Below are positions 27,764-36,700 of a DNA stretch of 64,000 nucleotides, piece after piece. The notes under the pieces are model-generated. The model made no database searches. It was given only the letters and a program-made list of their open reading frames with translations, and was not told the DNA's origin. Origin of the DNA: Frigoriglobus tundricola (GTDB taxonomy: Bacteria > Planctomycetota > Planctomycetia > Gemmatales > Gemmataceae); NCBI RefSeq assembly GCF_013128195.2, contig NZ_CP053452.2, forward strand, positions 2,542,001-2,606,000, read 5' to 3'. A program made the translations under genes and the position numbers. The first letter of the stretch is position 1, and every line of letters starts with the position of its first letter.

Positions 27764-28713
27764 ATTACAAAGAGATCCCGCTCGTCTGGCCGCAGTTCGC
27801 GTACGCGCCCGTGCTGTTCGCGCTGGTCGCTCCCGCGCTGCTGCTCGGGTGGGTGTGGGCGCAGCGGTGGCTCCTGCCGGCGCGCCGCGTCGTGCTCCCG
27901 CTGGACCGGGCCCGCGCCCGCGGCGGGTGGTGGGCGTGGGCGCTGATCGCGCTCGCGGAGTCGGTCCCGCCGCTGCTGCTCGCGGTCGCGGTGTGCGTCA
28001 CCGCCGGCCCGCAACGGAACGGGCCGCCGCAGCAGAAGCGGTCGCTCACCAACATCCAGTTCGCGGTGGACGTGTCGGGCAGCATGACCGCCCAGTTCGG
28101 CGAGGGGACGCGCTACGACGCGTCGATGAAGGCGATCGACGCGTTCCTGGACTTCCGCAAGGGGGACGCGTTCGGCCTCACGTTCTTCGGCGACGCCTTC
28201 GTCCACTGGGTGCCGCTCACAACAGACGTGTCCGCGATCCGCTGTTCGACGCCGTTCATGCGGCCCGAGATCGTGCCGCCCGCGTTCGGCGGCACCGCGA
28301 TCGCCAAGGCGCTCAACGGGTGCCGGTCCGAGCTGCGCCGGCGCGACGAGGGCGACAAGATGATCGTCCTCATCACCGACGGGTTCAGCTACGACCTCCC
28401 GGGCAACGACGGCGACATCGCCCGCGAGCTGAACGCCGACAAGGTGTCCGTGTTCTGCATCATCGTCGGCGGGTTCGAGCCGCAGGGCGAGATCATCAAC
28501 ATCTGCCGGCTCACCGGGGGCGAGGCGTTCCGCGCCGATGACCCGGACGCGCTGCCCGCCGTCTTCAAGAAGATCGACGAGATGAAACAGGCGCAGCTGA
28601 CCCCGACGATGGTGGAAGCGGTCGATTATTACGAGCCGTTCGCACTGGCGGCGCTGGCGCTGCTGGCGCTCGGGGCGCTCTGCCTGTTCGGGCTGAGGTA
28701 CACGCCGTGGTGA
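27760..28713 (+). CDS. VWA domain membrane protein (BatA-like)
   Basis: A 317-residue protein. Two N-terminal hydrophobic helices (APVLFALVAPALLLGWVWAQ and WWAWALIALAESVPPLLLAV) precede a von Willebrand A domain with an intact MIDAS: DVSGSMTAQF at about residues 106-115, a Thr in GGTAIAKAL, and the Asp of LITDGFSYDLPG. A last helix (PFALAALALLALGALCLFGL) ends the protein. BatA-like VWA proteins place a metal-dependent adhesion domain in the periplasm and work with MoxR/DUF58. The start is a GTG that overlaps the previous stop codon by four bases. The following VWA gene overlaps by seven bases, so the three genes are tightly coupled. Confidence 0.9.
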   Translation: MNYKEIPLVWPQFAYAPVLFALVAPALLLGWVWAQRWLLPARRVVLPLDRARARGGWWAWALIALAESVPPLLLAVAVCVTAGPQRNGPPQQKRSLTNIQFAVDVSGSMTAQFGEGTRYDASMKAIDAFLDFRKGDAFGLTFFGDAFVHWVPLTTDVSAIRCSTPFMRPEIVPPAFGGTAIAKALNGCRSELRRRDEGDKMIVLITDGFSYDLPGNDGDIARELNADKVSVFCIIVGGFEPQGEIINICRLTGGEAFRADDPDALPAVFKKIDEMKQAQLTPTMVEAVDYYEPFALAALALLALGALCLFGLRYTPW

Positions 28714-29748
28714 TCCCGGTTCCCAAACTCGAGGCGACCTCGGCGACCGGCCTGAACGCGGTCAGCCTGGGGTTCGTGGTCGCCGGGGCGGTGGTGGTGG
28801 TCGCGGTCGCGGCGGAGCTGCTGCACTACATGCGGGTGCGGCGGATCGCGCCGCTCGCGTTCGGGCCGCGCCGGGGGCGGGCGTTCGTCGCGGCCGTCGC
28901 CCCGGCGGCTCCGCGTGCCGGCCCTCGCGGCCGCCGCGTGGGGGCTCACGGTCCTCCTCGTGCTCCCGCCCGGGTCGCACAAGCCGGGCGAAATCAAGGA
29001 GGCCGAGTACCGGCACCTCGTCCTGGTTCTGGACGTGTCGCGCAGCATGGAGGTCGCGGACGCCGGCCCCGGCGGGAAGCAGAAGCGCGCCGAGCGGGCG
29101 GCGGACCTGATCCAGTCCTTTTTCGAGCGGGTCCAGGCCGAGCGGTACAAGACCACGGTGATCGCGGTCGCGTCCGAGGCCAAGCCGGTCGTGCTCGACA
29201 CCACGGACCGCGAGGTGGTCCGCAACGTCCTCACCGAGCTGCCGATGCGGCACGCGTTCAAGGCCGGCGAAACCAACATGTTCGCCGGGATCGAGGAGGC
29301 CGTGAAGGTCGCGAAGCCGTGGCCCCCCGGCAGCGCGGTGCTGATGGTGGTCACCGACGGCGATACCGTCCCCACCACGGGGATGCCCAAGATGCCCGCG
29401 TCGATCGGTAACAACGTGGTGATGGTCGGCGTGGGCAACCCGACCGTGGGCACGGCGCTCGGCGGGCACAACACCCGGCAAGACGTCTCCACCCTCCGCC
29501 AGGTGGCCACGCGGCTCAACGGCACTTACCACGACGGGAACGAGAAGCAGCTCACCACGGCGCTGATCTCGCAGCTCGACGAGAAGGCCAAACCGAAGGG
29601 CGGCGACAAGTGGACCGCCCGCGAGTACGCGCTCCTCTGCGTCGGGTCGGGCGCGGCCGCGTGCGCGCTCCTGCCGGCGCTGCTCACGCTCCTGGGCACG
29701 GGGTGGGAGCCCGGGCGCCGGCCCGGGTTCGACCGGCGGACCCGTTAG
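28707..29748 (+). CDS. Second VWA domain membrane protein (BatB-like), one-base frameshift at 28900-28903
   Basis: A VWA protein of about 346 residues, broken into two frames. The GTG at 28707 opens an N-terminal helix (VSLGFVVAGAVVVVAVAAEL) and YMRVRRIAPLAFGPRRGR. The second frame, which also offers a GTG at 28915, continues with ALAAAAWGLTVLLVLPPGSH. It then carries a MIDAS (LDVSRSMEVAD), the Thr in GETNMFAGIEEA, and the Asp in VVTDGDTVPTTG. Removing one C from the CCCC run at 28900-28903 yields a continuous FVAAVARRLRVPALAAAAWG, the normal join of such proteins. The C-terminal helix is LLCVGSGAAACALLPALLTL. It overlaps the preceding VWA gene. An annotation starting at 28915 would lose the first membrane segment. 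Confidence 0.82.
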
Positions 29749-29882
29749 GCGCCGGCACGCGGGGCGGCACGGGCGCCCGTACGGAATTCGCGAGAACAAT
29801 ATTCGCGCGAGCGATCGAATGGGGTAAGGTGAAGTGCTTTTGGGTGTCGGGACGCAGATCGACGTTTCTGGAGGGCGGTTGA

Positions 29883-30599
29883 ATGGCAATGCGCATTCTG
29901 CTGTTGACGGGCTGGCTGCTGCTCGGCGTCGGCGCCGCGGTCGCCCACTGGTTCGGCCCGGGGGTGGACGGGCGCAAGCTCGACGTCGTCGCCCGGCACG
30001 TGAAGGCCGCCGATGAGGCCGTGGCGGCCGAGGACTACCTCACGGTCATCGAGGAGTACGACGCGGCACTGAAGAATCTGCCCGAGGGCCGCACCGCCGA
30101 GGCCCGCAAGATCCGCCTCGAGAAGGCCAAGGCCCAGATGCTCGCCCAGCAGCTCCCGGACGCGCACAACGAACTGCGCGCGCTCGTGGACGAGATGGCC
30201 GGCGACCCGAGCGCCGATCCGAAGGTGCTCGCGGAGGCCCGCTCGGCGCAGGCCAACAGCCAGTACTACACGACCTGGCTCATGCGGCTCGAGGGGCTGT
30301 CCCGCGACGAGTGGGAGCCGGAAGTCGAGTCCGCCCGCCAGAACTACCGGCTGCTCGCCGAGGACGCGGAGAAGCGCGGCGACACGGTCGCCGCCGCGAA
30401 GCACCGCGAGGACCTCGAGGCGGCCGTTCGGCTCGCCCGCATGGAGCTTTCGGAACTGCAGGGGCTGAACCTGCCGAAACAGTGCAAAGGGTGCTGTAGC
30501 TGCACGGGCCGCAAACCGAGCAAGGCGAAGGTGCCGGCCAAACAGAACGACGTGCGCGGCGCCGGCGGCGCGCCCCCCATCGACGACAGCGGCCACTGA
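29883..30599 (+). CDS. Bat-operon anchored helical-repeat protein, function unknown
   Basis: A 238-residue protein with an uncleaved or weak signal anchor (ILLLTGWLLLGVGAAVAHWF) and a helical, TPR-like extracytoplasmic part. A visible unit is AADEAVAAEDYLTVIEEYDA followed by ALKNLPEGRTAEARKIRLEK. The region near the C-terminus has a dense Cys cluster (KQCKGCCSCTG), and the tail is Lys/Pro-rich. Position after the VWA genes matches the TPR proteins (BatC/BatE type) that accompany them in other bacteria, though no exact family was recognised. The spacer of 134 bases before it contains no terminator, so cotranscription is likely. The Cys cluster could bind metal or form disulfides; this is inference. 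Confidence 0.75.
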   Translation: MAMRILLLTGWLLLGVGAAVAHWFGPGVDGRKLDVVARHVKAADEAVAAEDYLTVIEEYDAALKNLPEGRTAEARKIRLEKAKAQMLAQQLPDAHNELRALVDEMAGDPSADPKVLAEARSAQANSQYYTTWLMRLEGLSRDEWEPEVESARQNYRLLAEDAEKRGDTVAAAKHREDLEAAVRLARMELSELQGLNLPKQCKGCCSCTGRKPSKAKVPAKQNDVRGAGGAPPIDDSGH

Positions 30600-30738
30600 G
30601 CCGGCCCCGCGCTCCGGTCGGGCGGGCCGCGGCCTTGCGCGGCCCGCCTCGTGATCACCGAACCTCTCCGCTTCTCGCCACGGTGGGCCGGCACACAACC
30701 GCGGCCCGCCCGACAACACTTCAGCCGAGGCCACACCC

Positions 30739-33700
30739 GTGAAGAAGACGTTCGCCTTCACCCTGCTCGCACTGGCGGGGATGACCGCTTACGCCCAGTT
30801 GCCGGTGGCCCCGCCGCCCCGCGTCGCGGGAAAAGCGGCCCCGCCCGTGGAACCGGTCGAACCCGGCGGCCCCGACGCGCCGGGCGGTCCCGGGGCGGGC
30901 AAAAACGCCGGGCCCAAAGAAACGCCGCGCATGACCCGGCTGAAGGCGCTCGGCTACGACCGCCGCCCGTCCAGCATTCTGAAGGCGTGGGCGCCCGAAC
31001 CCAAGAAGGCGCCCAAACCGGAACCGCCCAAAACGTCCGACCCGAAGGGCCCGGAGGCCAAGGCCCCCGACCCCAAGACCGTCGAACTCGACAAGGAGCT
31101 CGCCGCGTTCCAGAAGAACGTCACGCTCGGGAAGTGGGCGGACGTGAAGGCGTACCTCGCGGCCCTGCCCGAGGACGAGGGCGCGGCCGGGTACAAGCAG
31201 CTGCTCCGCAGCCTCCAGGGCCGGCCGGGAATGGGGCGCCCCGGCGGCGGGGCGCCGGGCGACCCCGAGGCGATGGACCCGCAGGCGATGATGATGATGC
31301 AGGGCGGTCAACAGTTCGCTGAGAAGCACGTGTTCACGGCCGACGACGTTCTCGGGCTGGCCGCGGCGGCGCCGGTCGGGAAGGAGCCCGCGAGGCCCGA
31401 ACAGGAGAAGGAGCGGCTCGCGTCGCTGGCCGCGATCCTGCGCGAGGCCGTGAGCGGCGGGACGCTCCCCGAGGTCGCCGTCGCGCGCCTGGCGGCCGAT
31501 GTCGCGAAGCCCGCCGGGCAGGCCGTGTTCACAAAGCGCCAGGCCGCGAAGCTGCTGACGGGCGCCGGGCTCCCGGAACACGCCGGCCCGTTCCTGCCGC
31601 CCCCCGAACAGGCCCAGAAGGACAAGGACCTGGAGGCCCTGAACCTCCTCGCGCGGCACTACCTCGCGCTCCACGCCCGGGAAACCAAGTCGGGCAACCT
31701 GGAGCGGGCGTGGGGCGCGGTGCAGGCCGTGCTCGGCGCCCCCGACGGCCCGCCCGAGGAGAAAGAAGAGTCGCTGCTCCGCGCCGTCGATCTGGCCCCG
31801 CGGCTGAAGGACGAACTCGGGCAGGCGTGGCTCGACGCGAGCTTCACCAAGAACCCCGAGCGCGGGCAGGAGATCCTGGCGTCGATCGGCACGCACGTGT
31901 CCCGCGGGCTGTCCACCCGGCCGCACGCGATCGAGGAGCGGCTGAACGCGCTCAAGCTCGCCCAGACCGCGGTCGCGGCGCTGATGAAGGCCGCCCCGGA
32001 GCGGGTGCGGGAGTGGAAGCCCGCGCTCACGCTGCTGGCGATCGGGTGGCAGCAGGAGGCCGAGTTCTCGCAGCGGTACGACCGCTCCTCGGGCGGCAAC
32101 CGGCTCCGGCGCGACGTCTACGGCAACATCTTCTTCTCGTCCGGGGACGACGACGACATGATGGGCCGGATGATGATGCAGCAGCAGCCCAACATGCCGC
32201 GCCCGGTGCTGGTGGCGGACGTCATCCGGGCGGCGCCGAACGCCGAGTGGGTGGCCGCCATCGACGAGTCGCTGCGCCCCAAGTTGGCCGAAGCGGTCGC
32301 CCGGCTCCACCTCAAGGTCAACGAGGAGGAGAAGGCGTTCCCGCTGATCGAGCAACTGGCCCCGGCCCAGCCCGGCGAGGCGCAGCAGCTGGTCAAGGAG
32401 TTCCTGCGGGTGTGGACCCGGAACCACGACCCGAACGCGAGCCGCAACGAGAACCGGTACTCGTGGTTCTTCTTCGCGTTCGAGCAGCGGGCCGAGAGCA
32501 TCCCGCTGACCCGCTCCAAGCAGGAGCGCAACCTGAAGGAGCTGGCCGGGTGGGTGGCCCGCATCCGGCAGCTCCCCCCGGCCGCGCGGGAGCTCGACGA
32601 CGAGGCGGTGGTGAAGGCGTTCACCGCGTGCCACAGCTCCGCCGAGGTGTACCGGACGGAGGCCATCGAGTCCGTGTTCGGCCCGATCGGCGGGCTCAAG
32701 CCCAAGACGCTCGCGGGCCTCGCGGACCAGATGCGCACCAACCTGGCCGGGCTGTGGAAGGAGCCGGCGAACCAAGAGCAGAAGAAGACCAAGCGGAAGA
32801 AGAAGGACATCGAGGCCGAGGTGCTCCGCGGCTACGAGGTCGCGCACGCGGTCGCGCGCGACGGGCTCAAGCAGTTCCCGAACCACTGGGCCCTGCTCGC
32901 GGCGCAGGCCGGACTGATGCACGACGAGATCAACTACCGCCAGGAGCTGAACCGGTCCGCCAACTTCTCGGCGAAGCGGACCGAGGCGTTCGCGGTGTAC
33001 CAGCGGGCCGCCGCCGAGTACGCGGGCGCGATCCGGTCCGCGCCCGAGAGCGAGCACACCACGTCCGTCCACGAGCAGTGGTTCGCGGCGGCGCTGGGCG
33101 CGGTCGACCTCGGCATGATCTCGGAGGACAAGCAGCCGGACTGGACCCAGCCGCCGCTGATCCGGGCCGCGCTCCTCGCGCTGCCGGGGGACCTCGCGGA
33201 AAAGCACATCGGCAAGTTCGCCAACAACCTGTTCATCAAGATGAGCGGGGCGAAGCCGCACGTGAAGTACAACTACCTCAAGGCCGGGTTCCAGATCGTC
33301 GGGGACCACAAGCAGGCCGCCGAGGCGAAGAAGGTGTTCGACTACTACAAGGACCTCGTCACCGAGATCCGGCTCGAGGCGGCGATCGACGGGTCCAGCC
33401 GGGTGGGCGCCGGGCGCCCGTTCGGGCTGTTCGTGAACATCAAGCACACGCGCGACATCGAGCGCGAGTCCGGCGGGTTCGGCCGGTACCTGCAGAACCA
33501 GAACAGCATGGCCTACGCCTACAACTACGGGCGCCCGACCGCGGACTACCGCGACCGGTTCGAGACGGCCGCCCGCACCGCGCTCAAGGAGCACTTCGAG
33601 GTGGTGTCGGTGAGCTTCCAGGACGAGAAGGTGACCTCGCGGGCCGCGCCGGGCGAGTTCGGGTGGCGCTACACCCCCTACGCGTACATCCTGCTCAAGC

Positions 33701-34578
33701 CCCGCGGGCCGCAGGTGGACAAGATCCCGCCGCTGCGCCTGGACCTCGATTTCCTCGAGACGTCCGGCTACGTGGTCATGCCGATGGAGTCGCCGGCGGT
33801 GCCGATCAGCGCGCGCGACAGCGCCGACCCGCGCCCGGTCGAGAAGCTGTCGGTCACGCAGACGCTCGACGAGCGCCAGGTCGAGAAGGGGGTGCTCCTG
33901 CTCGAGGTGAAGGCGGTCGGCGTCGGGCTGGTCCCCGACTGGTCGGAACTCGTCGGCGCGTACGCGCCCGACGGGTTCGAGGTCGCCAAGACCGAGTCGC
34001 AAGGGCTGGCGGTGAAGAAGTTCGATGAGGACAGCGACCGGAACGGGATCGTGTCCGAACAGGTGTGGACGCTCACGCTCAAGGGCCGCGAGGACCGGCC
34101 GGAGCTCCCGAAGGCGTTCAAGTTCGCCTCGGTGCAGGTGCCCACGAAGGAAGTGGTGTACCAGCGGTACGCGGACGCGGACCTCGCCCCCGTGGGCGAA
34201 GAGGTGCCGCTGGATCGGACCTACGGCAAGCAGAAGAGCTCGTGGCTGTGGTACACGGTGGCGGGTGTGATCGGGGCACTCGCGCTCGGCGCGCTAGTGG
34301 CTTTCGCGGTCCTTCGACGCGGGGCCCGTGTGACGACCGACAGCGGGTTGCCGGAGCGCCTCGACCCGTTCGTAGCGGCGGCACTGCTCCGTGAGATCCG
34401 CCAGCGGCCCGAGCTGAGCGCGGAGCAGCGGGCCGCACTGGACCGCGACCTGGCCGCGATCGAGAGTTACCACTTCGCGGCCGAGTCGAACGGTCAACCG
34501 GCCCCGGACCTGCGAGAGATCGTCGAGCAGTGGGCGTCTCTGGTCCCGAGACGGACGCCCCCGCTCCAGCCCGCGTGA
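30739..34578 (+). CDS. Very large exported Bat-operon protein with C-terminal membrane anchor
   Basis: A 1279-residue protein I cannot assign to a named family. It starts with a signal peptide (TFAFTLLALAGMTAYAQ), followed by a Pro/Lys-rich linker to about residue 115. A long mostly helical region follows, perhaps repeat-like (for example TLAGLADQMRTNLAGLWKEP, then the basic KKTKRKKKDIEAE). A beta-rich part sits near residues 850-1150. One transmembrane helix (WYTVAGVIGALALGALVAFA) is at about 1170-1190, and a cytoplasmic tail of about 85 residues ends the chain. The two-sided topology resembles the smaller protein at 26933. It lies 139 bases after the previous gene with no terminator and is probably the end of the MoxR/VWA operon. 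The opposite strand also has a very long open frame, rejected as a GC-codon artefact. Confidence 0.85.
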   Translation: MKKTFAFTLLALAGMTAYAQLPVAPPPRVAGKAAPPVEPVEPGGPDAPGGPGAGKNAGPKETPRMTRLKALGYDRRPSSILKAWAPEPKKAPKPEPPKTSDPKGPEAKAPDPKTVELDKELAAFQKNVTLGKWADVKAYLAALPEDEGAAGYKQLLRSLQGRPGMGRPGGGAPGDPEAMDPQAMMMMQGGQQFAEKHVFTADDVLGLAAAAPVGKEPARPEQEKERLASLAAILREAVSGGTLPEVAVARLAADVAKPAGQAVFTKRQAAKLLTGAGLPEHAGPFLPPPEQAQKDKDLEALNLLARHYLALHARETKSGNLERAWGAVQAVLGAPDGPPEEKEESLLRAVDLAPRLKDELGQAWLDASFTKNPERGQEILASIGTHVSRGLSTRPHAIEERLNALKLAQTAVAALMKAAPERVREWKPALTLLAIGWQQEAEFSQRYDRSSGGNRLRRDVYGNIFFSSGDDDDMMGRMMMQQQPNMPRPVLVADVIRAAPNAEWVAAIDESLRPKLAEAVARLHLKVNEEEKAFPLIEQLAPAQPGEAQQLVKEFLRVWTRNHDPNASRNENRYSWFFFAFEQRAESIPLTRSKQERNLKELAGWVARIRQLPPAARELDDEAVVKAFTACHSSAEVYRTEAIESVFGPIGGLKPKTLAGLADQMRTNLAGLWKEPANQEQKKTKRKKKDIEAEVLRGYEVAHAVARDGLKQFPNHWALLAAQAGLMHDEINYRQELNRSANFSAKRTEAFAVYQRAAAEYAGAIRSAPESEHTTSVHEQWFAAALGAVDLGMISEDKQPDWTQPPLIRAALLALPGDLAEKHIGKFANNLFIKMSGAKPHVKYNYLKAGFQIVGDHKQAAEAKKVFDYYKDLVTEIRLEAAIDGSSRVGAGRPFGLFVNIKHTRDIERESGGFGRYLQNQNSMAYAYNYGRPTADYRDRFETAARTALKEHFEVVSVSFQDEKVTSRAAPGEFGWRYTPYAYILLKPRGPQVDKIPPLRLDLDFLETSGYVVMPMESPAVPISARDSADPRPVEKLSVTQTLDERQVEKGVLLLEVKAVGVGLVPDWSELVGAYAPDGFEVAKTESQGLAVKKFDEDSDRNGIVSEQVWTLTLKGREDRPELPKAFKFASVQVPTKEVVYQRYADADLAPVGEEVPLDRTYGKQKSSWLWYTVAGVIGALALGALVAFAVLRRGARVTTDSGLPERLDPFVAAALLREIRQRPELSAEQRAALDRDLAAIESYHFAAESNGQPAPDLREIVEQWASLVPRRTPPLQPA

Positions 34579-34583
34579 TTAAT

Positions 34584-34632
34584 GGCCCGGAGTGTGGCCG
34601 GTTCGCTCCGCGAACGGACCACACTCCGGGCC
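34584..34632. terminator. Strong stem-loop between convergent genes
   Basis: Arms GGCCCGGAGTGTGG (34584-34597) and its perfect complement (34619-34632) enclose a second small stem (GTTCGC/GCGAAC). It begins six bases after the stop of the 1279-residue protein and lies between convergent genes, so it could end transcription from both sides. There is no T run, so it may instead be a dispersed repeat. Confidence 0.55.
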
Positions 34633-34687
34633 GTGATCGAAGGCCCGGGGGGCGTGTCCGAAGAGGTCGCGCGGGTTCCTTACCCGC

Positions 34688-35506
34688 TCAAAAGTCCCGC
34701 AACTCCCCATTGCGCCCCATCGGCTCCTCGAAGAATTTCTGGAGCGTGGCCATCGACGCGTCACCGGTTTTCAGGCCGCGCTTGAAGAAATACACCCGCT
34801 GCCGCGACGTCCCGTGCGTGAACTGCTCGGGGTGTACGAAGCTGCCGGACCGCTTCTGGAGGCGGTCGTCGCCGATCGCGTTCGCGGACTTGATCGCCGC
34901 CTCCACGTCGCCGGGTTCGATGAATTTGAACTTCTCCTGTCCGTGGTGCGCCCACACGCCGGCGAGGTAATCGGCCTGGAGCTCGAGCCGGACGGACGCG
35001 TCGTTGTCGTGGGCGCGGGCGGAGAAGCCGAGGAGCTTCTGGACGTGGTGCCCCACCTCGTGGGCGATGACGTACGCCTTCGAGAAGTCGGCCTTCGACC
35101 CGCCCAGCTTCTGTTCCAGCTCGTTGAAGAAGGTCGGGTCGATGTACACCGTTTCGTCGGGCGGGCAGTAGAACGGGCCGACCGCGGACGGCGCCGTACC
35201 GCACCCCGTCTTCACGCGCTCGGTAAACAAGTCCAACTTCGGCTCCCGGTACTTCTTACCCATCTTCTTAAACTCGGCGGTCCACACTTCCTCCGTGGTG
35301 CCGAGAACTTTCTTCGTGAACACCAAGGTTTCTTTGTCCGGCGGGCCACTGGTGCTGGCCGCCGGCCGCACGCCGCCGAGATCGACGCCGAAAACGAGAC
35401 CGAGAATGAGCAGGAGCAACCCGCCCCCGCCACCAATAGCGAGCTTGCCGCCCATTCCGCGGCTGTCCGTCACGTTGTCGCTCTCGGGCGCGTCGTCCAG
35501 TCTCAT
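34688..35506 (-). CDS. ypfJ: Neutral zinc metallopeptidase (YpfJ family)
   Basis: A 272-residue member of the YpfJ/putative neutral zinc metallopeptidase family. A Gly-rich N-terminal membrane helix (GGGGGLLLLILGLVFGVDL) anchors the protein. The HEXXH-type zinc site is intact as AHEVGHHVQ at about residues 149-157, with a downstream ELQADYLAGVWAHH that supplies the third ligand region. CGTAPSAVGPFYCPPDETVY (about residues 102-121) is a family hallmark. Length and motif order agree with other members. The peptidase domain probably faces outside. It is the last gene of a minus-strand run with DUF2237, a hydrolase and malate dehydrogenase; a functional link to them is not evident. Confidence 0.92.
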   Translation of the reverse strand: MRLDDAPESDNVTDSRGMGGKLAIGGGGGLLLLILGLVFGVDLGGVRPAASTSGPPDKETLVFTKKVLGTTEEVWTAEFKKMGKKYREPKLDLFTERVKTGCGTAPSAVGPFYCPPDETVYIDPTFFNELEQKLGGSKADFSKAYVIAHEVGHHVQKLLGFSARAHDNDASVRLELQADYLAGVWAHHGQEKFKFIEPGDVEAAIKSANAIGDDRLQKRSGSFVHPEQFTHGTSRQRVYFFKRGLKTGDASMATLQKFFEEPMGRNGELRDF

Positions 35507-35608
35507 GGGTTGACCTTCAAAGATGGGAACAAGGAGCTGACGGAGAAAAGCCCGACCCCCGGATTCCGGTTCATTTTGGGAGTGAAGATCGGGCTTCGGT
35601 GCCGGCTC

Positions 35609-35992
35609 TTACGCTTCTTTTTCCAAGCGAATCGCGTGCCGCTGGAGGTCTTCCAGATCGACGTATTCGAGCGCGTGCATGTGCGTGGCTTCCAGCACGA
35701 CCGGGCAGGCCATCCCGGCCTCGAGCGACTGTTTCCACCGCGTGATGCACACGCACCACCGGTCGCCCGGCACGAGGCCGGGGAAGCCGTACATCGGGAA
35801 CGGCGTACTCAGGTCGTTGCCGATGAACTGCTGGTGCGCGAGGAACTCGGCCGTCACCTGACAGCAGATCGTGTGCAGCCCCTCGTCTTCCGGGCCGGTG
35901 TTGCAGCACCCGTCGCGGTAGAAGCCGGTGAGCGGTTTCAGCGAGCAGCTCTGAAGCGGACCGCCGAGCACGTTCTTTGCGGTGGATGGCAT
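35609..35992 (-). CDS. DUF2237 family protein
   Basis: A 127-residue protein that matches DUF2237 along its whole length: NVLGGPLQSCSLKPLTGFYR, then DGCCNTGPEDEGLHTICCQV, FPGLVPGDRWCVC and a C-terminal HALEYVDLEDLQ. The conserved Cys residues (the CC pair in DGCC, and ICC) are all present. Function is unknown for the family. The ATG at 35992 gives the standard family start; the much longer open frame upstream is a shadow of the hydrolase gene on the same strand. The hydrolase stop lies 2 bases before this start, so the two genes are translationally linked. Confidence 0.93.
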   Translation of the reverse strand: MPSTAKNVLGGPLQSCSLKPLTGFYRDGCCNTGPEDEGLHTICCQVTAEFLAHQQFIGNDLSTPFPMYGFPGLVPGDRWCVCITRWKQSLEAGMACPVVLEATHMHALEYVDLEDLQRHAIRLEKEA

Positions 35993-35994
35993 GG

Positions 35995-36639
35995 TTATCG
36001 TTCCGGGAGTGTGGGGGGACCGAATCCGTCCTCCGACATGATAGCCAAGATTCGGGCGCGAACGGCAACCGCGTCCATCATCAGCGTGTGAAGCACGGGC
36101 AACCGAACCGGCTCCGCACCGGGCACGCGGGCCTCCGCGACCGAAATGAGCCCGTCGTTCGGCTCGTTGCCGAAGGGACTCAATCGCCCACGCGGGCCGG
36201 CGGTCCCGGCGATAACCGTAAACGGAACCTGGAGTTCGGGCAGCGCCTCGAACGCGCGTTGCGCGGTCAAGAGCTTCCCGCAACCGCGTGTGAAGGTGCG
36301 AAACGGCGGGAGCCACGTCCACGCGAGCCGCGCCATCCGCGGCGGAACCTGTGGCGTGCCGAGCATCACAAAATGGTGAACGCGCAGCTCCGGCACTTCG
36401 GCCAGCGCCATCCGCAGGAGCAACCCGCCGAGCGAGTGACCGACGAGCCCGACCCGGCGGCCGGAACGGGCCAAATCGCGGAGCGTGCCGGTGAGCCGCC
36501 GGAGGATGCGCGGCACGCTCTCGAACGGGGGCAGGTAGCCGAAGAACCGGGTCCGGTGCCCGTCCCGGCGCAGCGCACGCGCCAGCCCGAACAGGGACAG
36601 CGGCGTGCGGCCGAGGCCGTGGACGAGGAGGAGCTGCAT
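35995..36639 (-). CDS. Alpha/beta-hydrolase, triacylglycerol-lipase-like
   Basis: A 214-residue alpha/beta-hydrolase. It opens with a first strand and oxyanion-hole motif (LLLVHGLGRTPLSLFGLARA). The nucleophile elbow is GHSLGGLLLRMAL at about residues 67-79. Candidate acidic and His residues are in the C-terminal part (EPNDGLISVAEARVPGAE, then LPVLHTLMM). This is the layout of small PGAP1/lipase-like hydrolases lacking a lid. The start may instead be a GTG 18 bases upstream (36657); neither has a good ribosome-binding site. It lies between malate dehydrogenase and DUF2237 on the same strand. There is no signal peptide, so a cytoplasmic role is likely. The substrate is unknown. Confidence 0.85.
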   Translation of the reverse strand: MQLLLVHGLGRTPLSLFGLARALRRDGHRTRFFGYLPPFESVPRILRRLTGTLRDLARSGRRVGLVGHSLGGLLLRMALAEVPELRVHHFVMLGTPQVPPRMARLAWTWLPPFRTFTRGCGKLLTAQRAFEALPELQVPFTVIAGTAGPRGRLSPFGNEPNDGLISVAEARVPGAEPVRLPVLHTLMMDAVAVRARILAIMSEDGFGPPTLPER

Positions 36640-36666
36640 GGGCCGCGGCCCGAACACGGGGAGAAC

Positions 36667-36688
36667 GCACCGGGCGGGCGCCCGGTGC
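36667..36688 (-). terminator. Hairpin downstream of malate dehydrogenase
   Basis: GCACCGGGCG and CGCCCGGTGC form a perfect 10-bp stem with a two-base loop, 13 bases past the mdh stop codon. No T run follows, so it may attenuate or protect the 3' end of the mdh message rather than fully terminate. Confidence 0.4.
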
Positions 36689-36700
36689 TCCGGGGGCCGG

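Noticed and set aside
30721..34002. 1093-codon open frame antisense to the 1279-residue protein
   Set aside because: Its product is an Arg/Leu/Gly-rich mirror of a high-GC gene and has no signal peptide or domain. The plus-strand frame has a signal peptide, anchor and ordered composition.
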